This document shows positions 11,217-21,942 of a stretch of 64,000 bases of DNA, piece by piece. Position numbers and translations under genes: made by a program. Position 1 is the first letter of the stretch; every line of letters begins with the position of its first letter. The DNA comes from Gordonia pseudamarae. GTDB lineage: Bacteria; Actinomycetota; Actinomycetes; Mycobacteriales; Mycobacteriaceae. The stretch is from positions 1,860,001-1,924,000 of the forward strand of contig NZ_CP045809.1 of assembly GCF_025273675.1 (NCBI RefSeq), in the 5' to 3' direction. The notes under the pieces are model-generated. The model saw only the letters and a list, made by a program, of their open reading frames with translations. It did not search any database and was not told where the DNA came from.

Positions 11217-13421
11217 TCACACGGCACGTCCCGGCCCATCCGGTCGGGGCGGGCCGGCCAGTCGGCGCAGCGCCGCCCGGGTGACGGCAGGATCGGTGGT
11301 CCGCCAGAACGGGGGCAGCGAGGCCACCAGATATCCGCCGTAGCCGGCGGTCGCCAGCCGTGAATCGAGCACCGCCACCACCCCGCGGTCGGCGGTCGAG
11401 CGCAGCAGCCGGCCGGTGCCCTGGGCCAGGAGCAGCGCCGCGTGATTGGCCGCCACCGCCAGGAAGCCGTTGCCGCCGCGCGCGCTGACCGCCCGCTGAC
11501 GGGCCGTCATCAGCGGATCGTCCGGCCGCGGGAACGGGATCCGGTCGATCAGGACCAGACTCAGCGACGGGCCGGGCACATCGACGCCCTGCCACAGCGA
11601 CAACGTGCCGAACAGGCAGGTCTCCGGGTCGTCGGTGAAGCGCTTGACCAAGGTCGAGGTGGAGTCGTCGCCCTGGCACAGGATGGTGCGCGTGCTGTGC
11701 TCGCGCATGAACTCGGTGGCCTCGCGGGCGGCCCGCATCGAGGAGAACAGGCCCAGGGTCCGGCCACCGGCGGCGTCGATCAACTCGGCGATCTCGGTGC
11801 GCACCGGTTCGGAGAGCGCATCGCGGCCCGGCCGCGGCAGATGTTTGGCGACGTACAGGATCGCCGAACGCGGATAGTCGAACGGCGAACCGGCGTCGAG
11901 ACCGTTCCACCGCACCGACGACGTGTCCGAAGGCGGCGTCTTGCCGGTCGCGGTGACGTCGACCGCTGCCCCCGACGTACCGCCGCCGTGCGCGGGCAGC
12001 CCCCAGTTGACCGCGAGGGCGTCGAAGTTGCCGCCGATGGTGAGAGTGGCCGAGGTGAGGATCACGGTGGCACCGGCGAACAGGGTGCTGCGCAACAACC
12101 CGCCCACGCTGAGCGGGGCCATGCACAGCACGCGAGGTGACATATCCCGTCGCTCCGCTCGCCCGGTCCCACCGGTGCGGTTGATCGGTTCGGCGGTCAC
12201 CCACACCACGTCCCGGCGCTTGGACATGTCCTGTTCGTCGAACGCGCCGAGCAACCGGACCACGGCGTCGTGCGCGTTCTCCAGCGCGGTCAGCGCGGCC
12301 GAGCGGGCGGCCGCGCTGTCGACGTCCTGGTTGTCGGCGGATATCCCTCCGGCGCCCCGCACCGGCCCGATCGCCGTGTGGGCCTGCCACAGTCTGTCGC
12401 GCAACGACGCGAACACCGCGTCGCCGCCGGAGGGCATCGTTGTCCACTCGCCGGTGCGCACCTCGTCGAGGAACTCGCCGAATTGCTCACCGGCGCCCAG
12501 CAGCGCGTCCGTGGTCTCCTCATCGATGAGTTTGCCGCAGCGCCGGGCGATCAGGGCGATTGATGCCGCCGACAGTTCGTCGGTGGAGACCGAGGTGATG
12601 CGGTCGACCAACTCGTGTGCCTCGTCGACGACCACCACATCGTGCTCGGGCAGGATCGTCGCCGGGCTGAGGGCGTCGATGGCGAGCATCGCGTGATTGG
12701 TGACCACCAGATCGGCCTGCGCGGCTTTGCGACGGGCCAGTTCGGCGAAGCAGTCCTCGCCGTAGGAACAGTTCGTCGCGCCCAGGCACTCTCGCGCCGA
12801 TACGCTGACCTGCCGCCACCCGCGATCGGAGACGCCCGGGACCAGATCGTCGCGATCGCCGGTCTCGGTGTCCGAGCACCACTCGTGCAACCGCGCCACC
12901 TCCCGGCCGGTGCGGGAGATCTCGAACGGGTCGAACAGCTCGCCTCCGTTCTCCTCGGTCTGCGCGGTGTGAATCTTGTTCAGACACAGGTAGTTCGATC
13001 GGCCTTTGAGAATGGCGAAGGTTGGTTCGCGGCCGATCGGGCCCTTGAGGGCGGTCGCCAGTCGCGGCAGATCACGATCGATCAGCTGACGCTGCAAGGC
13101 GATGGTGGCCGTGGAGACGACCACGGTGTGACCGGATGTGACGGCATGCCGGATGGACGGGACCAGGTAGGCCAGCGACTTTCCGGTGCCGGTGCCCGCC
13201 TGCACCGCGAGGTGTTCGCCGGTGTCGATGGAGTGGGCCACCGCCGAGGCCATCCGCAGCTGACCGTCGCGCCGGGCCCCGCCGAGAGCGGCGACCGCGC
13301 TGTCGAGAAGGTCGGGAACCTCGGCAATCGTGTCGTCCGAGTCCCTGTTTCCCGAACCCCTCTTTCCCGAACTGCTGCCCCCCGACCGCGTGCGCACCGA
13401 GGAGTTCTCGAGCGGGCTCAC
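11217..13421 (-). CDS. dinG: ATP-dependent DNA helicase, DinG/XPD-like iron-sulfur family
   Basis: A 734-residue superfamily 2 helicase. Walker A is QAGTGTGKSLAYLVP and the DEAH box is VVVVDEAHELVD. Between them lie the cysteines expected for a 4Fe-4S cluster (in YLCLNK, then the CLGATNCSYGEDC segment), followed by VTNHAMLAID. C-terminal motifs include ILTSATL and LLLAQGTGRLLRS. DinG-type enzymes unwind R-loops, G-quadruplexes and repair intermediates. The start is a GTG at 13421 that overlaps the pncA stop as GTGA, indicating translational coupling. A low-complexity Ser/Gly/Arg stretch fills residues ~6-30. Near residues 420-427 the protein carries GRAERRD, encoded by a copy of the repeat expanded in glgB. 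Orthologue by context of Rv1329c. Confidence 0.93.
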   Translation of the reverse strand: MSPLENSSVRTRSGGSSSGKRGSGNRDSDDTIAEVPDLLDSAVAALGGARRDGQLRMASAVAHSIDTGEHLAVQAGTGTGKSLAYLVPSIRHAVTSGHTVVVSTATIALQRQLIDRDLPRLATALKGPIGREPTFAILKGRSNYLCLNKIHTAQTEENGGELFDPFEISRTGREVARLHEWCSDTETGDRDDLVPGVSDRGWRQVSVSARECLGATNCSYGEDCFAELARRKAAQADLVVTNHAMLAIDALSPATILPEHDVVVVDEAHELVDRITSVSTDELSAASIALIARRCGKLIDEETTDALLGAGEQFGEFLDEVRTGEWTTMPSGGDAVFASLRDRLWQAHTAIGPVRGAGGISADNQDVDSAAARSAALTALENAHDAVVRLLGAFDEQDMSKRRDVVWVTAEPINRTGGTGRAERRDMSPRVLCMAPLSVGGLLRSTLFAGATVILTSATLTIGGNFDALAVNWGLPAHGGGTSGAAVDVTATGKTPPSDTSSVRWNGLDAGSPFDYPRSAILYVAKHLPRPGRDALSEPVRTEIAELIDAAGGRTLGLFSSMRAAREATEFMREHSTRTILCQGDDSTSTLVKRFTDDPETCLFGTLSLWQGVDVPGPSLSLVLIDRIPFPRPDDPLMTARQRAVSARGGNGFLAVAANHAALLLAQGTGRLLRSTADRGVVAVLDSRLATAGYGGYLVASLPPFWRTTDPAVTRAALRRLAGPPRPDGPGRAV
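12141..12163 (-). repeat. Copy of the glgB 27-bp repeat motif embedded in dinG
   Basis: On the coding strand the stretch contains GGGCGAGCGGAGCGACGGGA followed by TAT. It differs from the glgB unit by one base over the 20-bp core. Here it is read as GRAERRDM, another frame from the glgB reading GERSDGK. Confidence 0.8.
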
Positions 13422-14011
13422 CCGGAGAACGCCGACGAGCCGTCGTAGAGCAGGTCGCCGTCGAGAACGACACCGGCATCGCGCATCCGCGCGAGCGCGT
13501 CCCGGCAGGTGGGGGCGGCCACGCCCGCGGTGAAGTTCAACAGCACGCGGGTGGACAGTCCCGCGGCCACCGCGTCGAGCGCCGTGGCGCGCACACAGTG
13601 ATCGGTGGCGATGCCGACGACGTCGACGGCGGTGATGTCGCGTGCGGCGAGCCAGTCGGCCAGGGACGTGCCGTCCTCGGCGGCACCCTCGAAGCCCGAG
13701 TAGGCGGCGCTGTAGTGCCCCTTGGCGAACACCTCGGCCACCGGGCCGGTGTCGAACGCGGGATGAAATCCCACCCCGTCGGTGCCGACGCGGCAGTGCG
13801 GGGGCCAGCTGTCGACGAAGTCGGGATTGTCGGAGAAGTGATCACCCGGGTCGATGTGGTAGTCGCGGGTGGCCACGACGGTGGCGTACTCGGGCAGCAG
13901 GCCGGTGATGGCCTCGGCGACGTCGGCGCCGCCGTTGACGCCCAGCGCGCCGCCCTCACAGAAGTCGTTCTGCACGTCGACGACGATCAGGGCGCGATCC
14001 TTGCGGGACAT
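13418..14011 (-). CDS. pncA: Nicotinamidase/pyrazinamidase
   Basis: A 197-residue isochorismatase-fold hydrolase that converts nicotinamide to nicotinate and would also activate pyrazinamide. The catalytic triad is visible: Asp12 in VVDVQNDFCEGG, Lys in FAKGHYS and the nucleophile Cys in GIATDHCVRATA. The metal ligands lie in TRDYHIDPGDHF. Its neighbour upstream is pncB, 9 nt away, and downstream dinG overlaps by 4 nt, so pncB-pncA-dinG reads as one operon. In M. tuberculosis pncA lies elsewhere (Rv2043c), while pncB1 and dinG are adjacent; here the two NAD-salvage enzymes are together. Confidence 0.95.
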   Translation of the reverse strand: MSRKDRALIVVDVQNDFCEGGALGVNGGADVAEAITGLLPEYATVVATRDYHIDPGDHFSDNPDFVDSWPPHCRVGTDGVGFHPAFDTGPVAEVFAKGHYSAAYSGFEGAAEDGTSLADWLAARDITAVDVVGIATDHCVRATALDAVAAGLSTRVLLNFTAGVAAPTCRDALARMRDAGVVLDGDLLYDGSSAFSG

Positions 14012-14020
14012 GCGGTTCTC

Positions 14021-15322
14021 CTAGAGCTCGTAGCGGGTCGGGATCGCGGGATCGCCGTGCGAGAGACCCAGCCCCTCCCAGGGCAGACTCACCAGCCCGT
14101 CGGCCAGGTGGGCCCGGCTGTCGGTGAGGGGCGGCAGGTCGTCGACCGGAGCACCGCCGCGCACCAGTGGAATCTGCAGCGGCCGTACCGAATGCCCGTC
14201 GCCGTCGGGTACCGGGGCACCGGCGTGGTACACCACCTCCTCGACCACGGTGCCGCTGGCGCGGGCGAGCCGGACCGCCGACTTGGCGCCACCCACCGAT
14301 GCCTTGTGACTGGCCCGCTTGGCCACCGGGATGCCGTCGACCTCCACCAGTTTGTAGACCATCCCGGCGGTCGGGGCGCCGCTGCCGGTGACCAGCGAGG
14401 TGCCCACCCCGTAAGTGTCGACCGGCTCGGCCCGCAGCGAGGCGATGGCGTATTCGTCGAGGTCGCCGGACACCACGATCTTCACGTCGGGGGCCCCGAG
14501 CGAATCGAGCTGGTCGCGTACCTGGCGGGCCAGCACGCCCAGATCGCCCGAATCGATGCGCACCGCGCCGAGCCCGGGACCGGCCACCTCGACGGCGTTG
14601 CGTACACCCTGGGTGATGTCGTAGGTGTCGACGAGCAGGGTCGTGTCGGTGCCCAGCGCCGCCACCTGCGCGGCGAACGCGGCCTTTTCGTCGGGGCCGT
14701 CGGCCCCGGCGAAGCCGAGGGTGAACGCGTGCGCGGCGGTGCCGGCGCTCGGCACGCCGAAGGTGCGGGCGGCCTCCAGGTTCGAGGTCGCCGCGACCCC
14801 CGCCAGATAGGCGGCGCGGGCGGAGGCGACGGCGGCCCGCTCATGGGTGCGCCTGCTGCCCATCTCGATGATCGGCCGCCTGGCCGCGGCGCTCACCATG
14901 CGAGCGGCGGCCGAGGCGATCGCCGAATCGTGGTTGAGGATCGACAGGACCAGGGTTTCGAGGATGACCGCCTCGGCGAAGGTGCCACGGACGGTCAGGA
15001 TGGGGGAGCCCGGAAAGTACAGCTCGCCCTCGCGGTAGCCGTCGATGTCACCGCCGAACCGGTACCCCCGCAACCAGGCGACGGTGTCCTCGTCGAGGAA
15101 CCGTGACACCTGCGCGATCTCGTCGTCGCCGAACCGGAAACGGGTCAGTTCCTCGATCAGACGCCCGGTGCCGGCCACGACCCCGTAGCGGCGGCCGTCG
15201 GGAAGACGACGGGCGAACACCTCGAACACACAGGAACGCGACGCCAGGGGCCCGCGCAGAGCGGCCGACACCATGGTCAGTTCATAGTGATCGGTCAGCA
15301 GGGCTGTGTTGTCGGGATTCAC
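14021..15322 (-). CDS. pncB: Nicotinate phosphoribosyltransferase
   Basis: A 433-residue enzyme joining nicotinate and PRPP to give nicotinate mononucleotide, the step after PncA in NAD salvage. The N-terminus [15 protein letters not shown] is the substrate-binding signature of the family. Further conserved blocks are [45 protein letters not shown] and [24 protein letters not shown]. It heads the pncB-pncA-dinG run. The start codon is only 19 nt from the ATG of the divergent clpS, so the two promoters must overlap. Confidence 0.95.
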   Translation of the reverse strand: MNPDNTALLTDHYELTMVSAALRGPLASRSCVFEVFARRLPDGRRYGVVAGTGRLIEELTRFRFGDDEIAQVSRFLDEDTVAWLRGYRFGGDIDGYREGELYFPGSPILTVRGTFAEAVILETLVLSILNHDSAIASAAARMVSAAARRPIIEMGSRRTHERAAVASARAAYLAGVAATSNLEAARTFGVPSAGTAAHAFTLGFAGADGPDEKAAFAAQVAALGTDTTLLVDTYDITQGVRNAVEVAGPGLGAVRIDSGDLGVLARQVRDQLDSLGAPDVKIVVSGDLDEYAIASLRAEPVDTYGVGTSLVTGSGAPTAGMVYKLVEVDGIPVAKRASHKASVGGAKSAVRLARASGTVVEEVVYHAGAPVPDGDGHSVRPLQIPLVRGGAPVDDLPPLTDSRAHLADGLVSLPWEGLGLSHGDPAIPTRYEL

Positions 15323-15341
15323 AATCGCCTACCCTATTCGT

Positions 15342-15665
15342 ATGCATGCGGACAGATGGTGTGCGCACGAGGCTACCCCCGGTTCGGCGGCCGTAGCCGA
15401 TCCCGAGGTCGCCGATCCACAACTGGGAGTGGATCGTCCCTGGGTGACGATCGTGTGGGATGACCCGGTCAACCTGATGCGGTACGTGACGTTCGTGTTC
15501 CAGAAGGTCTTCGGGTACTCCGAGGCCCGCGCCAACGAGTTGATGCTGCAGGTGCACAACGAGGGCAAGGCCGTGGTGTCGGCGGGCGACCGCGACAAGA
15601 TGGAGACCGACGTGCGTAAGCTGCACGCGGCCGGCCTGTGGGCCACCATGCAGCGCGACACCTGA
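15342..15665 (+). CDS. clpS: ATP-dependent Clp protease adaptor ClpS
   Basis: A 107-residue adaptor that delivers N-degron substrates to ClpC/ClpA. The core [28 protein letters not shown] carries the DDPVN and the Met used to read the N-terminal residue; [21 protein letters not shown] is the ClpA/C-binding face. I use the ATG at 15342 (MHADRW); an in-frame ATG at 15306 would overlap the divergent pncB start. No Shine-Dalgarno is visible and the upstream space is only 19 nt, so a leaderless transcript is plausible. Equivalent to Rv1331. Confidence 0.93.
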   Translation: MHADRWCAHEATPGSAAVADPEVADPQLGVDRPWVTIVWDDPVNLMRYVTFVFQKVFGYSEARANELMLQVHNEGKAVVSAGDRDKMETDVRKLHAAGLWATMQRDT

Positions 15666-15700
15666 CCGGGCGCCACGATCGGCCGCCTACCATGTGAGGT

Positions 15701-16285
15701 GTGCGCACCTGGAAACGTGAAGGTCGAGGGCGGTCCCGGCAGATCCGTGCGGTGTTCGAACCGCATGAGGCCGAATTGCTGCACTCGATGGTCACCTCGC
15801 TCGTGGAACTGCTCGGCGAACGGGAGTCGAGTGCACCGCCCGCCGACGAACTGGCCGCCCTGACCGGCATCCGTACCGGACACCGGGACGCGCCCGGGGA
15901 TGTGACCCTGGGCCGGTTGCTTCCGGACTTCCACCGCCCCGACCAGGAGCGGGAGCTGGCCGCTGACGTGGTCAACGGAGATCTCAACGCCGGCCTGCGC
16001 AGCGTGAACGAACCGATCATCATCGACGCGAAGCTGGCCGCGGCGAAGGTGGTGCTCGACTCGGTGCCCGCCGGCGGGGGTCCGGTCGTCCTCACCGACG
16101 AGGCTGCCGAACAGTGGCTCACCGCCCTCAATGATGTGCGCCTGGCGCTCGGGGCGATGCTCGGGATCACCGAGGACACCCCCGCCGAGTTGCCGCCGGA
16201 CCATCCGCATGCCGCGCACCTCGACGTCTATCACTGGTTGACGTACATGCAGGACAGCCTGGTCGCGGTAGTGATGTCGTCCTGA
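15701..16285 (+). CDS. DUF2017 family protein
   Basis: A 194-residue helical protein of unknown function that in mycobacteria always lies between clpS and mec (Rv1332 position). Recognised from IRAVFEPHEAELLHSMVTSLVELL at the start, the central DAKLAAAKVVLDS and the C-terminal HLDVYHWLTYMQDSLV. No catalytic motif or membrane segment is visible. The start is the GTG at 15701, 35 nt after clpS. Its constant position suggests a link to ClpS or to the sulfur genes behind it, but this is guesswork. Confidence 0.85.
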   Translation: MRTWKREGRGRSRQIRAVFEPHEAELLHSMVTSLVELLGERESSAPPADELAALTGIRTGHRDAPGDVTLGRLLPDFHRPDQERELAADVVNGDLNAGLRSVNEPIIIDAKLAAAKVVLDSVPAGGGPVVLTDEAAEQWLTALNDVRLALGAMLGITEDTPAELPPDHPHAAHLDVYHWLTYMQDSLVAVVMSS

Positions 16286-16338
16286 CCGGATCGGGCCGGC
16301 CGGGAATGCCCACCGGTGATCGGCGCGTTGACTCGGCC

Positions 16339-16788
16339 ATGGTGACTATCAGCCGCGCGCTGCTCGACCGGATGGTCGCCCACGCGCGCGCCGACCACCC
16401 GGACGAGGCGTGCGGCGTGATCGCGGGCCCCGAGGGTTCGGACCGTCCGGAACGGTTCATCCCGATGCTCAACGCCGAACGGTCGCCCACGTTCTACCGG
16501 TTCGACTCGGCCGAACAGCTCACGGTGTGGCGGGAGATGGACCGTGCCGACGAGGAGCCGGTGGTCATCTATCACTCGCACACCGCCACCGAGGCCTATC
16601 CGAGCCGCACCGACATCTCGTACGCCGGTGAACCGGCGGCGCACTACGTGCTGATCTCCACCCGTGATCCGCAGGTGGCGGAGATCCGGAGCTACCGCAT
16701 CGTCGACGGGGTGGTCACCGAGGAACTCGTCCAGATCATCGAGGAACCGGTTCAGATGGACGACGCCCGGCCGTCACAGCCGACCTGA
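16339..16788 (+). CDS. mec: CysO-cysteine peptidase Mec (JAMM/MPN+ metalloprotease)
   Basis: A 149-residue zinc peptidase that removes cysteine from the C-terminus of the CysO carrier, the last step of CysO-dependent cysteine synthesis. The JAMM signature is complete: H-S-H, seven residues, S, two residues, D (YHSHTATEAYPSRTD), with the upstream Glu in DEACGV. I place the start at the ATG at 16339 (MVTISRALLDRM); the longer frame from 16306 is not family-like. It is followed by cysO and cysM in the order known from Rv1334-Rv1336. Confidence 0.94.
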   Translation: MVTISRALLDRMVAHARADHPDEACGVIAGPEGSDRPERFIPMLNAERSPTFYRFDSAEQLTVWREMDRADEEPVVIYHSHTATEAYPSRTDISYAGEPAAHYVLISTRDPQVAEIRSYRIVDGVVTEELVQIIEEPVQMDDARPSQPT

Positions 16789-16844
16789 CGATCATCCCGC
16801 CACCGAATCGTCCACCACAGCAACCCCAGACGTCAGGAGAACCC

Positions 16845-18108
<1,264 letters not shown>

Positions 18109-18169
18109 CCGGCCGGCCGCAGAACAGTCTTCGATACAGTCTTCGATCACCGACGGGGGACGACACCAC

Positions 18170-18823
18170 GTGACCTATCCGATGCCGGCCGCTCCCACCG
18201 AGCAGCCGGGCAAGCCGCGCCCGCTGTGGTTGACGTCGGCGATCACGATGGCCGCGATCGCCGCGGTGCTGATCGTCATCGAACTGATCGATGTGCTGAC
18301 CCCTCACCACGACCTCGACGCGAACGGTATCGAACCCCGCGAACTGGGCGGTCTCGACGGCGTCCTGTGGTCGCCGTTCCTGCACGGCGACTGGTCGCAC
18401 CTGTTCGGCAATCTCGGTCCCGGCATGGTGCTGGGCTTCGTGCTGCTGATGGCGCGGCGGTTTCTGGCCGTCACCGCGATCGTCTGGGGGATCTCGGGGG
18501 TCGGGGTGTGGCTGACCGCACCCGCCTACTCGGTCACGATCGGGGCATCCGGCATCATCTTCGGCTGGCTGACGTACCTGCTGATCCGGGGCGTCTTCAA
18601 CCGCAACCTGCGGCAGATCCTCATCGGGCTCGTCGTGTTCGTGGTCTACGGCTCGATCCTGTGGGGGGTGCTGCCCACCGACGAGACGGTCTCGTGGCAG
18701 GGGCACCTGTTCGGCGCGATCGGCGGTGTGGCGGCCGCGTGGTACCTGGCGGCCCGTGACCGCGGCGAGGGTGGCCGCCCCGCGCCCGCCGCGCCCAACC
18801 CGTCGACCGGGGTGGGATTCTGA
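18170..18823 (+). CDS. Rhomboid family intramembrane serine protease
   Basis: A 217-residue membrane protein with six predicted helices. The catalytic Ser is in [12 protein letters not shown], the catalytic His in [11 protein letters not shown], and the [11 protein letters not shown] loop is the conserved L1/TM2 element. The start is the GTG at 18170, preceded at the right distance by GGGGGA; the longer open frame from 18053 overlaps cysM and is not conserved. Position matches Rv1337 between cysM and murI. The cysM-side link is gene order only; the substrate is unknown. Its stop overlaps the presumed CTG start of murI. Confidence 0.93.
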   Translation: MTYPMPAAPTEQPGKPRPLWLTSAITMAAIAAVLIVIELIDVLTPHHDLDANGIEPRELGGLDGVLWSPFLHGDWSHLFGNLGPGMVLGFVLLMARRFLAVTAIVWGISGVGVWLTAPAYSVTIGASGIIFGWLTYLLIRGVFNRNLRQILIGLVVFVVYGSILWGVLPTDETVSWQGHLFGAIGGVAAAWYLAARDRGEGGRPAPAAPNPSTGVGF

Positions 18824-19623
18824 GTACCGACGCCACCGCGCCCATCGGGATCTTCGACTCCGGTGTCGGCGGACTCACCGTCGCACGCGCGATCATCGAC
18901 CTGCTGCCCGATGAGGACATCATCTACATCGGAGACACCGGCAACGGCCCGTACGGCGGGCTCACCATTCCCGAGATTCGTACCCACGCCCTCGCGATCG
19001 GCGACGACCTGGCCGGGCGCGGGGTCAAGGCCATCGTCATCGCCTGCAACACGGCGTCGGCGGCGTGTCTGCGCGATGCCCGGGAACGATACGCGCCGAT
19101 CCCGGTCATCGAGGTCATCCTGCCCGCGGTGCGGCGGGCGGTGGCGGCCACCAAGACCGGTCGCATCGGGGTGATCGGCACCGAGGCCACCATCTCCTCG
19201 CGTGCCTACCAGGATTCGTTCGCCGCGGCCCGGGATTCGGTCATCACCGCCGTCGCGTGCCCGCGTTTCGTCGACTTCGTCGAACGCGGCGTCACCAGCG
19301 GCCGGCAGATCCTGGGCCTGGCGCAGGGCTATCTCGAACCACTGCAGCAGGCCGACGTCGACACCGTGGTGCTCGGCTGCACCCACTATCCGTTGCTGTC
19401 CGGGGTTATCGCCCTGGCCATGGGGGACCAGGTGACCCTGGTATCGAGCGCGGAGGAGACCGCCAAGGATGTGTTCCGGGTGCTCACCGAGCGCGACATG
19501 CTCTCGCCGCACACCGGGCGCGAGGCGGTGCGGCTGTTCCAGGCGACCGGTGATCCCGAGTTATTCGCGCGGCTGTCGTCGCGCTTCCTGGGGCCCGCGG
19601 TGGGGCATGTCCAGCACCTTTGA
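18820..19623 (+). CDS. murI: Glutamate racemase MurI, with a non-canonical CTG start
   Basis: A 267-residue cofactor-independent racemase supplying D-glutamate for peptidoglycan. The family N-terminus [20 protein letters not shown] is in frame, and the two catalytic cysteines are present in [10 protein letters not shown] and [10 protein letters not shown]. No ATG, GTG or TTG occurs in this frame before a GTG at 19129, which would remove the first catalytic Cys and about 100 residues. The family start therefore maps to the CTG at 18820 ([10 protein letters not shown]), which overlaps the rhomboid stop as CTGA and follows GGGGTGGGA; ATT at 18817 is the only close alternative. The length agrees with the usual 265-271 residues. 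The gene is expected to be essential. Confidence 0.9.
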   Translation: MSTDATAPIGIFDSGVGGLTVARAIIDLLPDEDIIYIGDTGNGPYGGLTIPEIRTHALAIGDDLAGRGVKAIVIACNTASAACLRDARERYAPIPVIEVILPAVRRAVAATKTGRIGVIGTEATISSRAYQDSFAAARDSVITAVACPRFVDFVERGVTSGRQILGLAQGYLEPLQQADVDTVVLGCTHYPLLSGVIALAMGDQVTLVSSAEETAKDVFRVLTERDMLSPHTGREAVRLFQATGDPELFARLSSRFLGPAVGHVQHL

Positions 19624-19689
19624 CCATGTCGCGGGACGTTATGGACTGATATACGCCGTCCCCGGTCGACGGCATGGCAAGGTGGTTGC

Positions 19690-20448
19690 ATGCGCTTAAC
19701 CGTGCTCGGATGTTCAGGGAGTGTGGGTGGCCCCGGCGCTGCGTGCTCGGGGTACCTGCTGCAACTCCCCGGTCAGCAGCCGGTGCTGATGGACTGTGGG
19801 CCGGGCGCGTTCGGTGAACTGCAACGGATCGTCAACCCGCGCGAGGTGGCCGTGGCGCTCAGCCATCTGCACGCCGATCACTGCATGGACCTGGCCGCGA
19901 TGTTGGTATGGCGGCGATACGCACCCGAACCGGCCACCTGCCGCACACCTCTGTGGGGGCCACCGGGCTGTCGTGAACGTATCGGCGCCGGATCGTCGGA
20001 GGTACCCGGCGAACTCGACGACATCACCGACACCTTCGACGTCCACGAATGGGGTGACGGCGAGGTGGAGCTGGGTGGTTTCGTCATCCGTCCCGTAGTC
20101 GTGGACCATGTACCCAATTCGTACGGTTTCCGGGTCACCGCCCCGGGCGGCACGGTGGTGGCCTACAGCGGCGACACCGCGCCGTGCGACGAGCTCATCG
20201 AGCTGGCCGCCGACGCCGACCTGTTTCTCTGCGAGGCGTCGTGGACGCACGCACCGTCCGAACGTCCGCCGCACCTGCATCTGTCGGGCATCGAAGCGGG
20301 GGAGGCGGCGACCAAGGCCAACGCCAAACTGCTGGCCATCACCCACATTCCGCCGTGGACGGCCAAGCAGGACATCTACGACGAGGTGCGCCAGACGTAC
20401 AGCGGCCGCATCGAGATGGTTTCGCAGGGACAGGTTTTCGAATTGTAG
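19690..20448 (+). CDS. MBL-fold cyclic nucleotide phosphodiesterase, Rv1339-like
   Basis: A 252-residue metallo-beta-lactamase-fold hydrolase. The zinc motif is [10 protein letters not shown], and further ligands are the His in [11 protein letters not shown], the Asp in [12 protein letters not shown] and the His in ITHIPPW. The Rv1339 orthologue is an atypical class II cAMP phosphodiesterase affecting cAMP level and antibiotic tolerance. Assignment here rests on the conserved place between murI and rph and the start [21 protein letters not shown]. The ATG at 19690 lies 66 nt after murI. Confidence 0.88.
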   Translation: MRLTVLGCSGSVGGPGAACSGYLLQLPGQQPVLMDCGPGAFGELQRIVNPREVAVALSHLHADHCMDLAAMLVWRRYAPEPATCRTPLWGPPGCRERIGAGSSEVPGELDDITDTFDVHEWGDGEVELGGFVIRPVVVDHVPNSYGFRVTAPGGTVVAYSGDTAPCDELIELAADADLFLCEASWTHAPSERPPHLHLSGIEAGEAATKANAKLLAITHIPPWTAKQDIYDEVRQTYSGRIEMVSQGQVFEL

Positions 20449-20509
20449 CGGTCCCGCCTGGCGGGTACCCGTCCCGGCCGGTTCATCCCGCCCGATAGAG
20501 TTGTCGATC

Positions 20510-21265
20510 GTGACGACACGAGCAGACGGCCGCGCCGACGACGAACTCCGCCCCATCACCTTCACCCGTGGATTCACCTCCCACCCGGCGGGTTCGGTGC
20601 TCGTCGAATTCGGCGGCACCCGGGTCCTGTGCACGGCGAGCGTCACCGAGGGGGTGCCGCGCTGGCGCAGGGGTTCGGGTCTGGGCTGGTTGACGGCCGA
20701 GTACGCGATGCTGCCGTCGTCGACCCATGAACGATCCTCGCGGGAGTCGGTACGCGGCAAGATCGGCGGCCGCACCCACGAGATCAGCCGCCTCGTCGGC
20801 CGTTCGCTGCGTGCCTGCATCGATCTGGCGGCGCTGGGGGAGAACACCATCGCCGTCGACTGCGATGTGCTGCAGGCCGACGGCGGCACCCGCACCGCGT
20901 CGGTCACCGGCGCGTATGTCGCGCTCGCCGACGCGGTCACCTGGCTGCGGGCGGCCGGACAACTCAGGGATCCGCAGCCGCTCTCGTGTGCGATCGCCGC
21001 GGTGAGCGTCGGCGTCGTCGACGGCCGGGTGCGTCTGGACCTGCCGTACGAGGAGGATTCGCGCGCCGAGGTCGACATGAACGTGGTGGCCACCGACGCG
21101 GGCACCCTCGTCGAGGTGCAGGGCACGGGGGAGGGGGCGACGTTCGCGCGCGCCACCTTGGACAAGCTGCTCGACATGGCCGAGATCGGCACCGGCGCCC
21201 TGTTCGAGGCGCAGCGACAGGCGCTGGCTCTGCCGTATCCGGGCGACCTGCCGGATGCCAGGTGA
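20510..21265 (+). CDS. rph: Ribonuclease PH
   Basis: A 251-residue phosphorolytic 3'-5' exoribonuclease that trims tRNA 3' ends. Conserved blocks are [68 protein letters not shown] and [20 protein letters not shown]. The Arg and Asp residues for phosphate and RNA binding lie in these. The GTG at 20510 ([11 protein letters not shown]) is chosen; the larger open frame from 20108 runs through the previous gene. It overlaps rdgB by 4 nt (GTGA). Confidence 0.95.
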   Translation: MTTRADGRADDELRPITFTRGFTSHPAGSVLVEFGGTRVLCTASVTEGVPRWRRGSGLGWLTAEYAMLPSSTHERSSRESVRGKIGGRTHEISRLVGRSLRACIDLAALGENTIAVDCDVLQADGGTRTASVTGAYVALADAVTWLRAAGQLRDPQPLSCAIAAVSVGVVDGRVRLDLPYEEDSRAEVDMNVVATDAGTLVEVQGTGEGATFARATLDKLLDMAEIGTGALFEAQRQALALPYPGDLPDAR

Positions 21266-21885
21266 CGACGATCCTGCTGGCGAGCCGCAACGCGAAGAAG
21301 CTCAAGGAATTGCGTCGCGTGGTGGCCGCGGCCGGGATCACCGGTCTTGAGGTGGTGGGTCTCGATGACGTGCCCGGGTACACCGAACTGCCCGAGGACG
21401 GCGCGACGTTCGAGGACAACGCACTGATCAAGGCACGCACCGGGGCCGCAGCCACCGGACTGCCGACCCTTGCCGACGATTCGGGGATCAGCGTCGACGC
21501 GCTCAACGGAATGCCCGGCGTGCTGTCGGCGCGGTGGAGCGGGACGCACGGGGACGACGCCGCCAACAACGCACTGTTGCTGGCACAGTTGTCCGACGTG
21601 CCCGACGATCGGCGTGGCGCGGCCTTCGTCTCGGCGTGCGCGCTGGTCCGGCCCGACGGCACCGACACCGTGGTGCGCGGTGAGTGGCGCGGCACGATGG
21701 CGCGAGAGGCACACGGCACGAACGGTTTCGGCTACGACCCGCTGTTCCTGCCCGCCGATGATCTGGCCGCCGGCCGGTCCTCGGCGGAGCTGAGCGCGGA
21801 GGAGAAGGACGCGCTCAGCCACCGCGGCAAGGCGCTGGCCGCCCTGGTCCCGGACCTGCGCGCTCTGGCGAACTCCACCGGCTGA
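21262..21885 (+). CDS. rdgB: dITP/XTP pyrophosphatase (RdgB/HAM1 family)
   Basis: A 207-residue house-cleaning enzyme that hydrolyses non-canonical purine triphosphates such as dITP and XTP to monophosphates. The N-terminus [20 protein letters not shown] contains the substrate-contact SRNxxK, followed by [28 protein letters not shown] and [14 protein letters not shown]. The start GTG at 21262 overlaps the rph stop, so the two are translationally coupled; the pair is conserved (Rv1340-Rv1341). Confidence 0.95.
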   Translation: MTTILLASRNAKKLKELRRVVAAAGITGLEVVGLDDVPGYTELPEDGATFEDNALIKARTGAAATGLPTLADDSGISVDALNGMPGVLSARWSGTHGDDAANNALLLAQLSDVPDDRRGAAFVSACALVRPDGTDTVVRGEWRGTMAREAHGTNGFGYDPLFLPADDLAAGRSSAELSAEEKDALSHRGKALAALVPDLRALANSTG

Positions 21886-21942
21886 TCCCACGATCGCCGT
21901 CGCGCCGCCCCGCTGGTGCGGGCGTGTGTCGCGCGGGCAGGC

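Noticed and set aside
19714..21891. A 725-residue minus-strand frame over the Rv1339-like, rph and rdgB genes
   Set aside because: Three well-supported plus-strand genes occupy the region; the antisense frame has no family features.
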